The notes under the pieces: generated by a model
Database searches by the model: none
What the model saw: the letters and a program-made list of their open reading frames with translations, nothing else
What the model was told of the DNA's origin: nothing
Shown: positions 22,612-32,136 of the stretch, in pieces
How positions within the stretch are numbered: position 1 is the stretch's first letter
Layout of the letters: each line of letters opens with the position of its first letter
Made by a program: the position numbers and the translations under genes
Assembly (NCBI GenBank): GCA_038329865.1
Contig: JBBQNK010000021.1
Location: 1 to 64,000 of the forward strand
Reading direction: 5' to 3'
DNA from: JANMES01 sp038329865
GTDB lineage: Bacteria; Planctomycetota; Phycisphaerae; Tepidisphaerales; Tepidisphaeraceae
DNA length: 64,000 bases

Positions 22612-24528
22612 TTACACGTCCAGTTCATTGGCTTCTTCGGCTCGTTCCATGATAAACCGGAATCTGGCCGACGCGTCTTTGCCCATCAGCTCATTGATTA
22701 CGCGATCGGTCGTCAGTGCGTCGGAGATTTCCACCCGCAGCAGCCTTCGCGTTTTCGGATTGAGCGTGGTTTCCCAAAGCACCTTGGGCATCATTTCCCC
22801 CAGGCCCTTGAAGCGCGTAATTTCAGGTTTGACGTTGCTCTTGGCGGCCTTGAGGATGCGATCCTTGTCCTTATCATCAGCGGCCCAGTGGGTTTCCTTG
22901 CCGAGGTCGATGCGGTACAGCGGCGGCAGCGCGAGAAACACCCGTCCGGCGTCGATGATCGGACGCATAAATCGATACACAAAGGTGAGGAGCAACGTGG
23001 TGATGTGGTGGCCGTCGCTGTCGGCATCTGCCAGTAGAACCAGGCGGTGGTAGCGGAGCTTACTCGGATCGCATTCGGGTCCTGCTCCGCAGCCGAGCGC
23101 GGTCACGAGATCGGCCACTTCTCGATTCTCGAGCACCTTCCCCAGGGACAACCCTTCGGTATTGAGCACTTTGCCGCGCAGCGGGAGGATGGCCTGCTTG
23201 TTGCGGTCGCGGCCCTGCTTGGCGGAGCCGCCGGCGGAGTCGCCTTCGACGATGAACAGTTCTGTCTCGCCGCGGTTGCTGCTGGAACAATCCGCCAGCT
23301 TCCCGGGAAGATTGAGCCGGTTCGTCGGCGCCTTACGGCTGATGCTTGCCGACGCCGCTCGCGAGGCCTCACGCGCCCTCGCTGCGATGATGATGCGGTT
23401 CACGATCGTCTCGGCGACCGTGCGGTTGTTGTTCAACCACTGCTCGAGCGCGGGGCGTACGGCGCCGTCTACGATCGACTGAATCTCCGGGTTGTTCAGG
23501 CGGTCTTTGGTTTGGCCTTGAAACTGCGGGTCTTCGATGAAGATGCTGAGGACGCCGATGACGCCTTCGCGAATGTCTTCCGCCTGGAGCGTCACGCCGC
23601 GGGGGGTCAGCTCGTGGGTTTCAATGTAGTTTCGGATCGCCTTCAGCACGCCCGCCCGCAGGCCGTTCTCGTGCGTGCCTCCATTGCCGGTGGGAATGCC
23701 GTTGACGTAGCTCTTAAGCAGTTCCTCTGTTGCCTCGGTCCAACTGAAGCACATGTCGAGCCGAATGCCGTTGTCCTTCGCAAAGGTGAACGGCGCTTCG
23801 TGCACCGGCCTCGCGTTCTTCTCCTCAAGTATCTTCTTCTGAAACGCCAGGATTCCGTCTTCGTGGAAGAAGGTTTCCTTCTTGCCGTTGACCTCGTCGT
23901 TCCAGATGACCTTCAGACCTTTGTGGATATAACTGGCGACCTCCAGCCGCTCACGGATGGTGTCGGGGTTGAAATCGGTCTTGGCGAAGATCGTGGCGTC
24001 CGGCTCGAAGTAGATCGTCGTGCCGCTGCCGCGGGCCGCGCCGAGTTTTTTCAGCTTGCCGGTCGGCTTTCCCTGCTTGAACTCCATCTCCCACTCGCCG
24101 CCGTCGCGTTTGATCGTCGCCACCAGCTTTTTCGATAGCGCATTGACGACCGACGCACCCACCCCGTGCAGCCCGCCCGATGTCTTGTAGTTCCCGCTGC
24201 TGCTGTTATCGAATTTTCCGCCCGCGTGCAGCGTGCAGAAGATGATCTCCACCGCCGGCTTCTTGTGCTTCGGGTGCATGTCGACCGGCATCCCTCGGCC
24301 GTTATCGCCGACGGTGATGCTCTCGCCGTCCTTGTGCAGCGTCACTTCGATCTGCGTTGCGTGGCCGTTCATCGCCTCGTCAACGCTGTTGTCGAAAATT
24401 TCCCACACCAGATGGTGCAGCCCGGCCGAGCCTGTGCCGCCGATGTACATGCCCGGGCGCTTGCGGACGGGATCAAGGCCTTCCAGAACGGTGATGCTGC
24501 TGGCGTTGTAGGATTCGGATGCACTCAT
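22612..24528 (-). CDS. parE: Type IIA DNA topoisomerase subunit B (topoisomerase IV/gyrase)
   Basis: 638 residues. The GHKL ATPase has catalytic Glu43 in WEIFDNSVDEA, then GDNGRGMPVD and the G3 loop GGLHGVGASVVNAL. The transducer domain contains QTKDRLNNPE. The TOPRIM domain has EGDSAGGSAKQGRDR (about 425), PLRGKVLNTE and the metal-binding DADSDGHH (about 500). Length and the lack of the long GyrB insertion fit ParE or a short GyrB. It is encoded 19 nt after the A-subunit gene, in A-then-B order. Gyrase versus topoisomerase IV cannot be settled from this alone. Confidence 0.92.
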   Translation of the reverse strand: MSASESYNASSITVLEGLDPVRKRPGMYIGGTGSAGLHHLVWEIFDNSVDEAMNGHATQIEVTLHKDGESITVGDNGRGMPVDMHPKHKKPAVEIIFCTLHAGGKFDNSSSGNYKTSGGLHGVGASVVNALSKKLVATIKRDGGEWEMEFKQGKPTGKLKKLGAARGSGTTIYFEPDATIFAKTDFNPDTIRERLEVASYIHKGLKVIWNDEVNGKKETFFHEDGILAFQKKILEEKNARPVHEAPFTFAKDNGIRLDMCFSWTEATEELLKSYVNGIPTGNGGTHENGLRAGVLKAIRNYIETHELTPRGVTLQAEDIREGVIGVLSIFIEDPQFQGQTKDRLNNPEIQSIVDGAVRPALEQWLNNNRTVAETIVNRIIIAARAREASRAASASISRKAPTNRLNLPGKLADCSSSNRGETELFIVEGDSAGGSAKQGRDRNKQAILPLRGKVLNTEGLSLGKVLENREVADLVTALGCGAGPECDPSKLRYHRLVLLADADSDGHHITTLLLTFVYRFMRPIIDAGRVFLALPPLYRIDLGKETHWAADDKDKDRILKAAKSNVKPEITRFKGLGEMMPKVLWETTLNPKTRRLLRVEISDALTTDRVINELMGKDASARFRFIMERAEEANELDV

Positions 24529-24547
24529 GAGGTTCTAGCGTCCTTGC

Positions 24548-27049
24548 TTACGACTTCAATTCCGGCAGCGGCTGCGGGGCGGCCGGCTTTTCGTAGATCA
24601 CTTCGGTCACTTGCCCGCGGCTGACAAATTCGTGCCCCTTACCGCCGCGGCCGACGATTTTGTAGCGGCCGGTGTTCAGCCGCTGCTCGCCGCCCGTGCT
24701 CATCCTGACGGTGAGGGTTTCGCGCTCTCCCTCGGCGGTGATGGCTGCGAGCAGGCGGTCTTCTTTGTCGAGCTTGATCAGCAACACACCCTTGCCGGGG
24801 CCGGACAAGAAGTTGATCTCGTCGCTCTTGGCGACCATCACGCGGCGCTGCTGGCTGGCGGCGATGATGATCTCCTTGTTGGCCAGGACGGTCATGAAGA
24901 TCACTTCCGCGCCCTCGGCCGGGCGTGCGTAGCGGCGGCCGGCTTTGGTGCTTACTTCTCGGAAGGTGTCGAGCCCGAACCGCAGGCTGTAGCCGTCGCT
25001 GGTGACCGCCAACCCGTGCGTCGGCGGGGCGACGTCCGGCTTTTTCTCGTTGATGGCGGTGTCCTTCGGTTTGAGCACGCGGTCGTCCATGCTGAACGCC
25101 GCCACGATCTTCTCGCCGTCCTTGAGCTTGAACAGCTTTTGAATCGGCTCGCCATAACCGGCGGTGGCGGGAATATCGATGATGCGGCAGGTGTAGGCCG
25201 TCCCGTAGTTGCTGAAGAACGCGACCGACGCCCGCGTGCTGCCAGCCACGTGAGCGAGGATACGATCGCCCTCGCGCATTCGCGTCGTCTCAGGGTTGAT
25301 TTCCTTCTGGCGCTTCACCCAACCATCGGCCGAGACAACCACTTGGTTGTCTTCAGCGACGATAAAATCCTCGGCGGTATATTCAACTTCGTCTTCGTTG
25401 TCCTTGATGATCGAACGGCGCTTGTTCTTAGGATCCTTGCCGTACGTCTTGGCCAACTCCTCGATTTCCTCCCGCACGATTGACCAGCGGCCCTTGGCGG
25501 TGGACTCATCGAGCAACCGGCGGATTTCCTTCGCTCGCTTGTTCCTTTCCTGCAGTTCCTCGGTGATGAGATTGATCTCGAGCCGCGCCAGGCGGTAGAG
25601 CTTCAGTTCAAGAATGTCGTCAGTCTGCTCAGGATCAAGCCCGTCCTTCCCCTTGCGCGGGCCGTCGGGGGCGACGCCGTATTTCTTGAGAATCTTCGCG
25701 GCCGCGTCGGACTTGCCCTCGCTGGCACGAATGATCTTGATCAGGTCATCCAAAATATCGAACGCGAACGCGAAGCCCTGCAGCGTGTGAATTCGCTTCT
25801 TGAGCTGTTCCAACTCGTGGGCGAGGCGCTTGGTGATGACTTCCAGGCGGAAATGCAGGAAGTACCACAGGATCTGCTTCAGGCCTAGCCGCTCAGGTCG
25901 ACCGAGTTCGGGGTTGTCGGTCGGGACGAGGCACGTGAGGTTCACGTTAAACGCCGTCTGCAGCAGCGTGTGCCTGAAGAGAAACGCCATGACCTTGTCG
26001 ATCTCGGCGTCGCGCTTTAGTTCCAATTCGATACGTACGTCATCGGTGCTGACGTCCTTCACGTCCGTCAGCAGTGGCATCTTGCGGCTGAGTACAACCT
26101 GCGCGATGGCTTCAACCAGTTCGGCCTTATTCACGCCGTAGGGGACGCTGGAGATGAATATCACCTGCGTGCCGCGGGTGGTGGGGCCCTTTTCCCACGT
26201 CGCGCGCATGCGGACGGCGCCCTGGCCGGTCTTATAGATTTCGAGCAGTTCGCCCTTGGTGTTCAGGATCTGCGCGCCGGTGGGAAAATCCGGGCCGCGC
26301 ACCGCGTCATTGGCGACGAGCTGATATTCCTTGATGTCAGGGTCATCAACGAGTTTCAGCAGGGCGTTACACAGTTCGCCGAGGTTATGCGGCGGAATGT
26401 TCGTTGCCATGCCGACGGCAATGCCGGCCGAGCCGTTCAAAAGGAGATTGGGGATCTTGCTCGGAAGAACTACCGGCTCTTCTTTCGTGCCGTCATAGTT
26501 CGGACGAAAGTGAACGGTGCCTTGTCCGATCTCGCTGATGGTTTCCGCGGCGATCGGGGTCAGGCGACATTCGGTGTAACGCATTGCGGCCGCGGGGTCG
26601 CCGTCCATGCTGCCGAAGTTGCCTGAGCCGTCGACCAGTGTGGCCCGCATTGCGAACGGCTGGGCCATGCGGACCAGGGCCTCGTAGATCGAGCTGTCGC
26701 CATGGGGGTGATAGCGCCCCATGACATCGCCCACGACCGTGGCACACTTGCGGTGCTTGGCGTCTGCCCGCAGACCGTTTTGCCACATCGTGTAAATGAT
26801 TCGGCGATGGACGGGTTTCATCCCGTCTCGCACGTCAGGGAGTGCGCGACTGGTAATGACCGACAGGGCGTAGTTCAGATATCGGGCCTGGGCGATTTCG
26901 TGGAGATTGCCGGATTCTTCCCCGCCGGGCGGAGGTGCCGTGCCCGTCATTCCACCATTGCCTGAGCCGCTGCTGGCACTGCCGCCCGCGGCTTCGTCGA
27001 ACAATCCTTTGTCGCGTTTATCGTCCATGTTAGTTTTTCTCTTCGCCAC
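24548..27049 (-). CDS. parC: Type IIA DNA topoisomerase subunit A (topoisomerase IV/gyrase)
   Basis: 833 residues from GTG 27049, chosen for its AGGAGG eight nt upstream. ATG 27028 is an alternative. A low-complexity N-terminus (to about 45) precedes the breakage-reunion domain: RALPDVRDGMKPVHRRI, the quinolone-region segment YHPHGDSSIYEALVRMAQPF, and catalytic Tyr158 in AAMRYTECR. A coiled-coil tower and a C-terminal beta-pinwheel follow. The only GyrA-box-like string is GRGGKG in the last blade, which favours ParC over GyrA. It partners the B subunit downstream. Confidence 0.92.
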   Translation of the reverse strand: MAKRKTNMDDKRDKGLFDEAAGGSASSGSGNGGMTGTAPPPGGEESGNLHEIAQARYLNYALSVITSRALPDVRDGMKPVHRRIIYTMWQNGLRADAKHRKCATVVGDVMGRYHPHGDSSIYEALVRMAQPFAMRATLVDGSGNFGSMDGDPAAAMRYTECRLTPIAAETISEIGQGTVHFRPNYDGTKEEPVVLPSKIPNLLLNGSAGIAVGMATNIPPHNLGELCNALLKLVDDPDIKEYQLVANDAVRGPDFPTGAQILNTKGELLEIYKTGQGAVRMRATWEKGPTTRGTQVIFISSVPYGVNKAELVEAIAQVVLSRKMPLLTDVKDVSTDDVRIELELKRDAEIDKVMAFLFRHTLLQTAFNVNLTCLVPTDNPELGRPERLGLKQILWYFLHFRLEVITKRLAHELEQLKKRIHTLQGFAFAFDILDDLIKIIRASEGKSDAAAKILKKYGVAPDGPRKGKDGLDPEQTDDILELKLYRLARLEINLITEELQERNKRAKEIRRLLDESTAKGRWSIVREEIEELAKTYGKDPKNKRRSIIKDNEDEVEYTAEDFIVAEDNQVVVSADGWVKRQKEINPETTRMREGDRILAHVAGSTRASVAFFSNYGTAYTCRIIDIPATAGYGEPIQKLFKLKDGEKIVAAFSMDDRVLKPKDTAINEKKPDVAPPTHGLAVTSDGYSLRFGLDTFREVSTKAGRRYARPAEGAEVIFMTVLANKEIIIAASQQRRVMVAKSDEINFLSGPGKGVLLIKLDKEDRLLAAITAEGERETLTVRMSTGGEQRLNTGRYKIVGRGGKGHEFVSRGQVTEVIYEKPAAPQPLPELKS

Positions 27050-27240
27050 TCGTTCGCCTCCTGAGGTGGCGGTTGATTGAATCGGCTGCGGTGGGGGACC
27101 GCGGAACAGGGTGATTGGCTAATCTTACCAAAAGTTAGGTGTTTATTCGCCCTCGCGTCACGACCAATATAGAAATAATCGGTGCGAATCCAAGCCCGGC
27201 ATGAACAATTACTGGACGTAAGCCAAGTGTTTGTGGACGT

Positions 27241-28050
27241 TCAACTTCCGATGAGTGCGAACTGCCGGATCGCCGCGGAGACGCCGTGGTCGTTGTTGCT
27301 GGGCGCGATCCAGTCGGCCACGTCTTTCACGCGCGGGTGGGCGTTGTCCATCGCCACGCCGATTCCCGCCAGTTGCAGCATGCCGACGTCGTTGGGCGCG
27401 TCGCCGATCGCCATTACATCCGCCATCGGTACGCCGTAGTGGGCGGCGACCTGCTGCAGTGCGTGCGACTTACAGGCATCACGGTGATGGCCGATGAGCA
27501 GATCGTGATCGCCGGCGCGGACTAGTTTGATTTGTCCGCCGAACTCGTCGATCAGCACCGGTTCGATGCGGTCGATGGCGGCCGGTTCGCCGAGCAAATT
27601 GAGTGTCGTAATCGGCTCGCGGCAGATCGTCTCGACAGCGGCGAGAATGTCCGGCTCGAAGAGTCGGCCGGTGCCGGTCGTGAATCGCTTGTCGTCTCGA
27701 TCGGTGTGCCAGCGGTCGATAATTTCACATTGAACGACCAAATCCGAGTGCAGTTCACGCGAGCGATGGATTAGTCGCAGCACTGTTTGGCCGTCCATCG
27801 GCTCATGGAATAGGACCTGCCGGTTCGGCTCATCCCAAATCATCGCCCCGTTGTAATTGATCTGCCAGGTACCGAGTTGCAACTGCTGATAGATCGCCCG
27901 CACGCTCCGCGGCGGCCGGGCGGAAGCGATCACCACGTGAATGCCCTGCGCGGTTGCTTCAGAGACCGCTTGCAATGTTTCGGGCGAGACTTGCTTGGTG
28001 TCGTTCAGCAAGGTGCCGTCGAGATCGATCGCGATAAGGCCGATATGCAT
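27241..28050 (-). CDS. Cof-type HAD-superfamily phosphatase
   Basis: 269 residues from ATG 28050. A longer in-frame start would run back through an intergenic repeat and is rejected. Motif I is IAIDLDGTLL with the nucleophile Asp. Motif II is in VVIASARPPRSV. The large alpha/beta cap follows, then Lys in KSHALQQVAAHYGV and motif IV GDAPNDVGMLQLAGIGVAM. These are the marks of Cof/YidA-like sugar-phosphate or cofactor phosphatases, which act in the cytosol. The natural substrate is unknown. Confidence 0.9.
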   Translation of the reverse strand: MHIGLIAIDLDGTLLNDTKQVSPETLQAVSEATAQGIHVVIASARPPRSVRAIYQQLQLGTWQINYNGAMIWDEPNRQVLFHEPMDGQTVLRLIHRSRELHSDLVVQCEIIDRWHTDRDDKRFTTGTGRLFEPDILAAVETICREPITTLNLLGEPAAIDRIEPVLIDEFGGQIKLVRAGDHDLLIGHHRDACKSHALQQVAAHYGVPMADVMAIGDAPNDVGMLQLAGIGVAMDNAHPRVKDVADWIAPSNNDHGVSAAIRQFALIGS

Positions 28051-28052
28051 TT

Positions 28053-28125
28053 GAAGTGCTGAGTTCTGGGTGCCGCGTGATGGGTAAGATTTGCTGGTGC
28101 CACTTTGTGTCAGCACTCAGCACTT
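28053..28125. repeat. Heptamer-type intergenic hairpin (GTGCTGA units)
   Basis: AAGTGCTGAG (28054-28063) pairs with CTCAGCACTT (28116-28125). The arms are built from 7-bp GTGCTGA/TCAGCAC units. It fills the gap between the HAD start and the signal peptidase stop. Similar repeats of other heptamers lie at 31.4, 47.1 and 60.7 kb. Confidence 0.65.
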
Positions 28126-29856
28126 TCAATGGATGAACCGCATGTCGCCGAAGTCGGGAATGAGGCCGATGTCCTTGACGCGGTGGCCCGCGGGCCAATA
28201 GACAAAAAACGCCTTCCCGAGCATGAATCGCCCCGGCACTCGGCCACGCTCTACATCGAGATCTTCACTCGGCAGATAAATCGGCGATTCCCAATAACGG
28301 GCATCGTAGCTGTTGGAAGAATTGTCGCCCATGGTGAAGTATTCATCAGGCCCGAGCACGGCCGGCGAACTGGGCGTGCCGGAGTGCATGCGCTGTTCCT
28401 TCGCCCCGGCTCGATTGGTATAGAAAACGTCGCGCCACAGGCTCACGTGCTGCAATTCCGCCGTTTGGTCGGCGGCGGTGATGGTGATGTTCGGCCGCTG
28501 CTGGGGCGTGTCTGCTTCGTAAGCGCGAATCCGTTGGGCGATATCGGGATGATACTGCGCGGGCGTGGTGACGATCAGATCATTGTCGTCGATCCGCAGA
28601 GTGACTCGGTAATCGACGTTGGTAAATTCAATGTGCGCCGGCTTGGCTGATGGTGCCCAGGTTGATTCGCCGAGTTCCGTGTCGCCGCCTTCGGATTTGT
28701 GACGCAGGAGGCGGACCTTGCCGGGCAATATCTCGGCAACGAACGTGTCATCGTTTTTTGAGAGGCTCAACCTCAACGGGCCGGCGCCGCTCTTGCGACT
28801 GTAAAACAAGTTGAGTTTCAGATCAGACACATAATCGTAAATGTCGAAGGTCGGCATGAGGTACGTGTCGGCATCGCCGATGTACTGCAGATTTTTACGG
28901 AATTGGCTGATCGTGGAGTTGTATCCAAGCCAATTCGTGAGCGGAAAGGTCTTCGCGCCGGGGGCCGGTTCGAATTTCAACGTTGAAGTGCCGGCCGGAT
29001 TGTTAAACGTGAAGTTACGATCACCCGGCTTGGAAGAACCGGTGTTCCATCCGCTGCCGCCGGGGATTTCCATCCACGGCTGCTGCCAAGCCACGTCGCG
29101 CGATGGCGCCATGCCTTTTGAATCGAAGACGAAACGCGGCTCACCGGACGTTTTAGGCTGGAAGTCGTTGTCGTAAACGATCCGCCAGAGCGCTTCCTGG
29201 GCCGCGCGCGGCTTGGACTGGACTTGGAAGTCCTCGCGCTTGTCGCCCTTGTGGCCGATGTAAATATCGCCGTCGAGCACCATGATGCTTTCATTCGGCT
29301 TGCCGATGAGGCGCTTGATGAAGTTCGTTTCGTACTTCGGGTCGGCCGGGCTCTTGAACACCACGACATCCCACCGCTGTGGTTCGGTGAAAAGATAAAG
29401 ATACTTCAGCACCAGGATGCGGTCGCCGTAATACACCGGCGGGGCGGTGCCGGTATTGTCCGGATCTTCCTTATTGGCACGCGGCAATCGGAACCCGCAG
29501 TTCGGGCAGAAGATCGACAGAATCCGGTTCTCTTCGTGATCGGTACGGTTGTTCTGCGGCCCGATTTTGAAGACGGCCGTCGCCCGGCTCGGGATGGCGA
29601 TGTCTTCGTCGTTAGGCGTTGAATAATTGGCGGCCCATTGATACCCGCAATCGGGGCAGGTGAAGCGCATGTGCGCGCCCATGAGCGTGGGGGCCATCGA
29701 TCCGGTCGGAATGACGAACGCCTCAACGACAAACGCACGGAAGATAAATGCGAGGATGAACGCCACGAGAATCGACTCGATGGTGTCCTTAACGCCTCCC
29801 TGCTCGGGCTTTTTCTTCGTCGCCGGTTCGGCCGACGGTGAAGCAATCGAATCCAT
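28126..29856 (-). CDS. lepB: Signal peptidase I, enlarged, with zinc-ribbon insertion
   Basis: 576 residues, about twice the usual length. One N-terminal membrane segment (about 27-47) leads to the catalytic Ser53 in IPTGSMAPTL. The general-base Lys181 is in NFIKRLIGKP, and the family end-box appears as MGDNSSNSYDARYW. Between Ser and Lys sit two cysteine pairs (Cys67/Cys70 in CPDCGYQW, Cys117/Cys120 in CPNCGF), a zinc ribbon. A further 250-residue beta-rich insert (about 215-470) precedes the end-box. It removes signal peptides of exported proteins at the outer face of the inner membrane. Confidence 0.93.
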   Translation of the reverse strand: MDSIASPSAEPATKKKPEQGGVKDTIESILVAFILAFIFRAFVVEAFVIPTGSMAPTLMGAHMRFTCPDCGYQWAANYSTPNDEDIAIPSRATAVFKIGPQNNRTDHEENRILSIFCPNCGFRLPRANKEDPDNTGTAPPVYYGDRILVLKYLYLFTEPQRWDVVVFKSPADPKYETNFIKRLIGKPNESIMVLDGDIYIGHKGDKREDFQVQSKPRAAQEALWRIVYDNDFQPKTSGEPRFVFDSKGMAPSRDVAWQQPWMEIPGGSGWNTGSSKPGDRNFTFNNPAGTSTLKFEPAPGAKTFPLTNWLGYNSTISQFRKNLQYIGDADTYLMPTFDIYDYVSDLKLNLFYSRKSGAGPLRLSLSKNDDTFVAEILPGKVRLLRHKSEGGDTELGESTWAPSAKPAHIEFTNVDYRVTLRIDDNDLIVTTPAQYHPDIAQRIRAYEADTPQQRPNITITAADQTAELQHVSLWRDVFYTNRAGAKEQRMHSGTPSSPAVLGPDEYFTMGDNSSNSYDARYWESPIYLPSEDLDVERGRVPGRFMLGKAFFVYWPAGHRVKDIGLIPDFGDMRFIH

Positions 29857-29912
29857 GATGTTCGAATCGTACGCGAAGGGATGATCGGGAGAAAGTCTGC
29901 GACGGGCGGCGA

Positions 29913-30677
29913 TCAGTGCAGCAATTCCGCGAAGGATTCACGCGGGGCGTAATCCGCATTCATTACCACATTCGACTGCATCTGATCGCGAAGGGCAGCC
30001 AGGTGTTCGGGAGTGATTGCAGGTTCGCCCGAACCCACCAGGAAGAACGTGCCGCGCGAATCGACGAACCCGGCGATGGCGTGGTTGTTCAGGGTCATCT
30101 GGTAGCGGCCGTCATGCTCGTCGGGCGTGCGGGGAAGCGAAAAGACAGAGACCGACTCGCCGCCGTGGTCAAAAATCACGTGGGCCGATGGCGTTTTACC
30201 GACCGGGCAAACCTCGCCGCCGCGGAGGGACCAGCCCATTTCAGGCATGGCTGACACGAGGACCGGGCGGTGGAGATTGGTGCTCAACGCCTGACCGAGC
30301 TTGTTCATATCGTTCAGGGCGATGCCCGGCAGTTGGTGATTCCCGTGCCCGTTGCAGCAGGAATCGTGTCGTGAGACAAGATCCGCCGCGAGTTGAGCAT
30401 CAACGGCAGTTGCGACCACATTGCCATTTGAAGAGTGATATTGAAGGATCGCCACGCCCGAGACAATCAGCACCACCGCCGCCGCCGCGACGCCGACGAA
30501 CGGCCGCTGCCAGAACGCGACGGGAGGGCGAATCGTATCACCCGCGGATTCATCAAATAAGGCTGCGGCCAGTTTGGCGTGAAGCTCTTTCGAGGCGCAG
30601 TCTTTTCGCCACGCGTGGCAGCAAAGCTGCTTCAGCGTGGGGTCGTCAAACGAGGTGTGTTCATCAGGCGGCGTCAT
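29913..30677 (-). CDS. Putative membrane anti-sigma factor
   Basis: 254 residues. A short cytosolic N-terminus has a Cys/His cluster (LCCHAWRKDC). One membrane segment spans about residues 60-80 (PFVGVAAAAVVLIVSGVAIL). The exported domain of about 170 residues has a second cluster (SCCNGHGNHQ) and a strand-rich C-terminal part (SAHVIFDHGGESVSVFSLP). It lies 99 nt downstream of an ECF sigma gene on the same strand, the standard place for its anti-sigma partner. The role is inferred from topology and position. Confidence 0.72.
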   Translation of the reverse strand: MTPPDEHTSFDDPTLKQLCCHAWRKDCASKELHAKLAAALFDESAGDTIRPPVAFWQRPFVGVAAAAVVLIVSGVAILQYHSSNGNVVATAVDAQLAADLVSRHDSCCNGHGNHQLPGIALNDMNKLGQALSTNLHRPVLVSAMPEMGWSLRGGEVCPVGKTPSAHVIFDHGGESVSVFSLPRTPDEHDGRYQMTLNNHAIAGFVDSRGTFFLVGSGEPAITPEHLAALRDQMQSNVVMNADYAPRESFAELLH

Positions 30678-30776
30678 AAACTAAGGCTCATCTCATCTTT
30701 CAACGCAATTCATCGGCGAAATGCGCGATCTCAAAATAGACACATCCCAGCTGAAAAAACGGACAGCCGAGGCGAC

Positions 30777-31316
30777 TTATTCCCGAACAATTCCTTCTTC
30801 TTTCGCAAAATCTTTCAATTGCTCCGATAACCGCTGCCGGGCCCGGTGCAGGCGGCTCATGACCGTCCCGATCGGAACGTCCAGCGCGTGGGCGATTTCC
30901 TTGTACGAAAACTCTTCAACCGCCCACAGCATAAGGACTTCCTTATACTCCGTCGGCAATGCCTCGAGGGCGTGAACGACCCGTTCGTCCATGGCATCGA
31001 AGCTGCGAAGATCGATCGGCGAGATCGTCGCCGTCGGCCCGGCGGATTCGAGGGCGGCGTCTTCCCACGCCTTCGGCTGCTTCTTTTCGCGGTCTGAGCG
31101 GCTGAAATGCAGGTTATGCATGATCCGCACGAGCCACGGCTTAATCCCGTACTGCTCCAGCCGAAAAGTGTTGCGAGCCTTAATGGCCCGAAGAAACGTC
31201 TCCTGGACCAGATCTTCGGCCGCCAAAGCATTGTGCGTGAGGCGTCGCGCCAGCCGGTACAATAAGTCCGTCTGCTCCAGTGCCAGCTTCTCAAAGTCTT
31301 TCGCCGTTAAAGACAT
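30777..31316 (-). CDS. ECF-type RNA polymerase sigma factor
   Basis: 179 residues from ATG 31316 (MSLTAKDFEKLAL). A longer start would translate the heptamer repeat at 31371 and is rejected. Region 2 is seen in LLYRLARRLTHNALAAEDLV, QETFLRAIKARNTF and KPWLVRIMHNLHFS. Region 4 is LPTEYKEVLMLWAVEEFSYK followed by the HTH EIAHALDVPIGTVMSRLHRA. It would direct RNA polymerase to a small regulon under control of the membrane protein encoded next. The signal is unknown. Confidence 0.93.
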   Translation of the reverse strand: MSLTAKDFEKLALEQTDLLYRLARRLTHNALAAEDLVQETFLRAIKARNTFRLEQYGIKPWLVRIMHNLHFSRSDREKKQPKAWEDAALESAGPTATISPIDLRSFDAMDERVVHALEALPTEYKEVLMLWAVEEFSYKEIAHALDVPIGTVMSRLHRARQRLSEQLKDFAKEEGIVRE

Positions 31317-31370
31317 GGGTGGAAACAGGATAACGGGAACCGGGCGATTCGAAAAGTAATGCAGAGTGAG

Positions 31371-31458
31371 GAATGCAGAATGCAGAATGCAGAAAGAATT
31401 CGCCGGCTTGCGATTCATTTCTCAATTCTGCATTCTGCATTCCGCATTCTTCATTCTC
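31371..31458. repeat. Heptamer-type intergenic hairpin (GAATGCA units)
   Basis: Three GAATGCA units in one arm (from 31371) face three TGCATTC-type units in the other (to 31458), giving a long imperfect hairpin between divergently transcribed genes (sigma factor leftward, HAD rightward). Translated in frame it yields the low-complexity string ILHSAF, which inflates both neighbouring ORFs. Confidence 0.8.
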
Positions 31459-31486
31459 CGCCTTCATTCCCGTATCATCCGGCCCG

Positions 31487-32101
31487 ATGTTACAAATCCC
31501 CTCACACGTTCGCGCGCTCATTTTCGATTGCGACGGCACCATCGCCGACACCATGCCCCTGCATTACAAAGCCTGGTTGGCCGTTCTTAAGGAGCACGGG
31601 CAGGATTTTCCCGAGGCGATGTTCTACGAGATGGCCGGCATCCCGACCAAGCGGATTTTCGAGATTCTCAACGAGAAGCACCACTACAAGATTCCGGTCG
31701 AAGAGGCCACCGATCGCAAAGAGCAGTTGTTCATGGAGATGATGCCGCAGGTCACGCCGATCGAGCCGGTGGTGGAACTCGTCCACCAGTTCGCCGGCAA
31801 ACTGCCGATGGCGGTGGCGACGGGCGGCACGCGATCGATCTGCATGAAGACGCTGGAGGCGCTGGGACTACACGGACACTTTAAGGCAATTGTGACCGCA
31901 GATGATGTGGAGCACGGAAAGCCCGCGCCGGATATCTTCCTGGAAGCGGCGAGGCTCTTAGATGTGTTGCCGGGCCTGTGCTGCGCGTTCGAAGACGGCG
32001 AGCTAGGCCTGCAATCCGCCCGAGCGGCGGGGATGCTTGTGATCGACATCCGCCCGGCACACCGAGCTGCGCTGGAGTTGAAGAGTTTGAGGAACGCCTA
32101 A
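31487..32101 (+). CDS. HAD-family phosphatase, beta-phosphoglucomutase-like
   Basis: 204 residues from ATG 31487. In-frame upstream starts would lie inside the repeat. Motif I is LIFDCDGTIADTM, with nucleophile Asp and acid/base Asp. A small helical cap follows (about 20-85), then motif II VATGGTRS, Lys in EHGKPAPDIFLEAA, and motif IV FEDGELGLQSARAAGM. The group includes beta-phosphoglucomutases and sugar or 2-phosphoglycolate phosphatases. Cytosolic. The substrate is not determinable. Confidence 0.9.
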   Translation: MLQIPSHVRALIFDCDGTIADTMPLHYKAWLAVLKEHGQDFPEAMFYEMAGIPTKRIFEILNEKHHYKIPVEEATDRKEQLFMEMMPQVTPIEPVVELVHQFAGKLPMAVATGGTRSICMKTLEALGLHGHFKAIVTADDVEHGKPAPDIFLEAARLLDVLPGLCCAFEDGELGLQSARAAGMLVIDIRPAHRAALELKSLRNA

Positions 32102-32136
32102 GGGCGCGATAATAGAAATTCACGGAGGAATCGAAC

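Noticed and set aside
23047..24138. 363-codon plus-strand frame
   Set aside because: It is fully antisense to the topoisomerase subunit B gene, with composition typical of GC-rich antisense frames.
31317..31418. N-terminal extension of the sigma factor with the string FCILHSAF
   Set aside because: It is a translation of the heptamer repeat. The internal ATG at 31316 starts the conserved sigma region.
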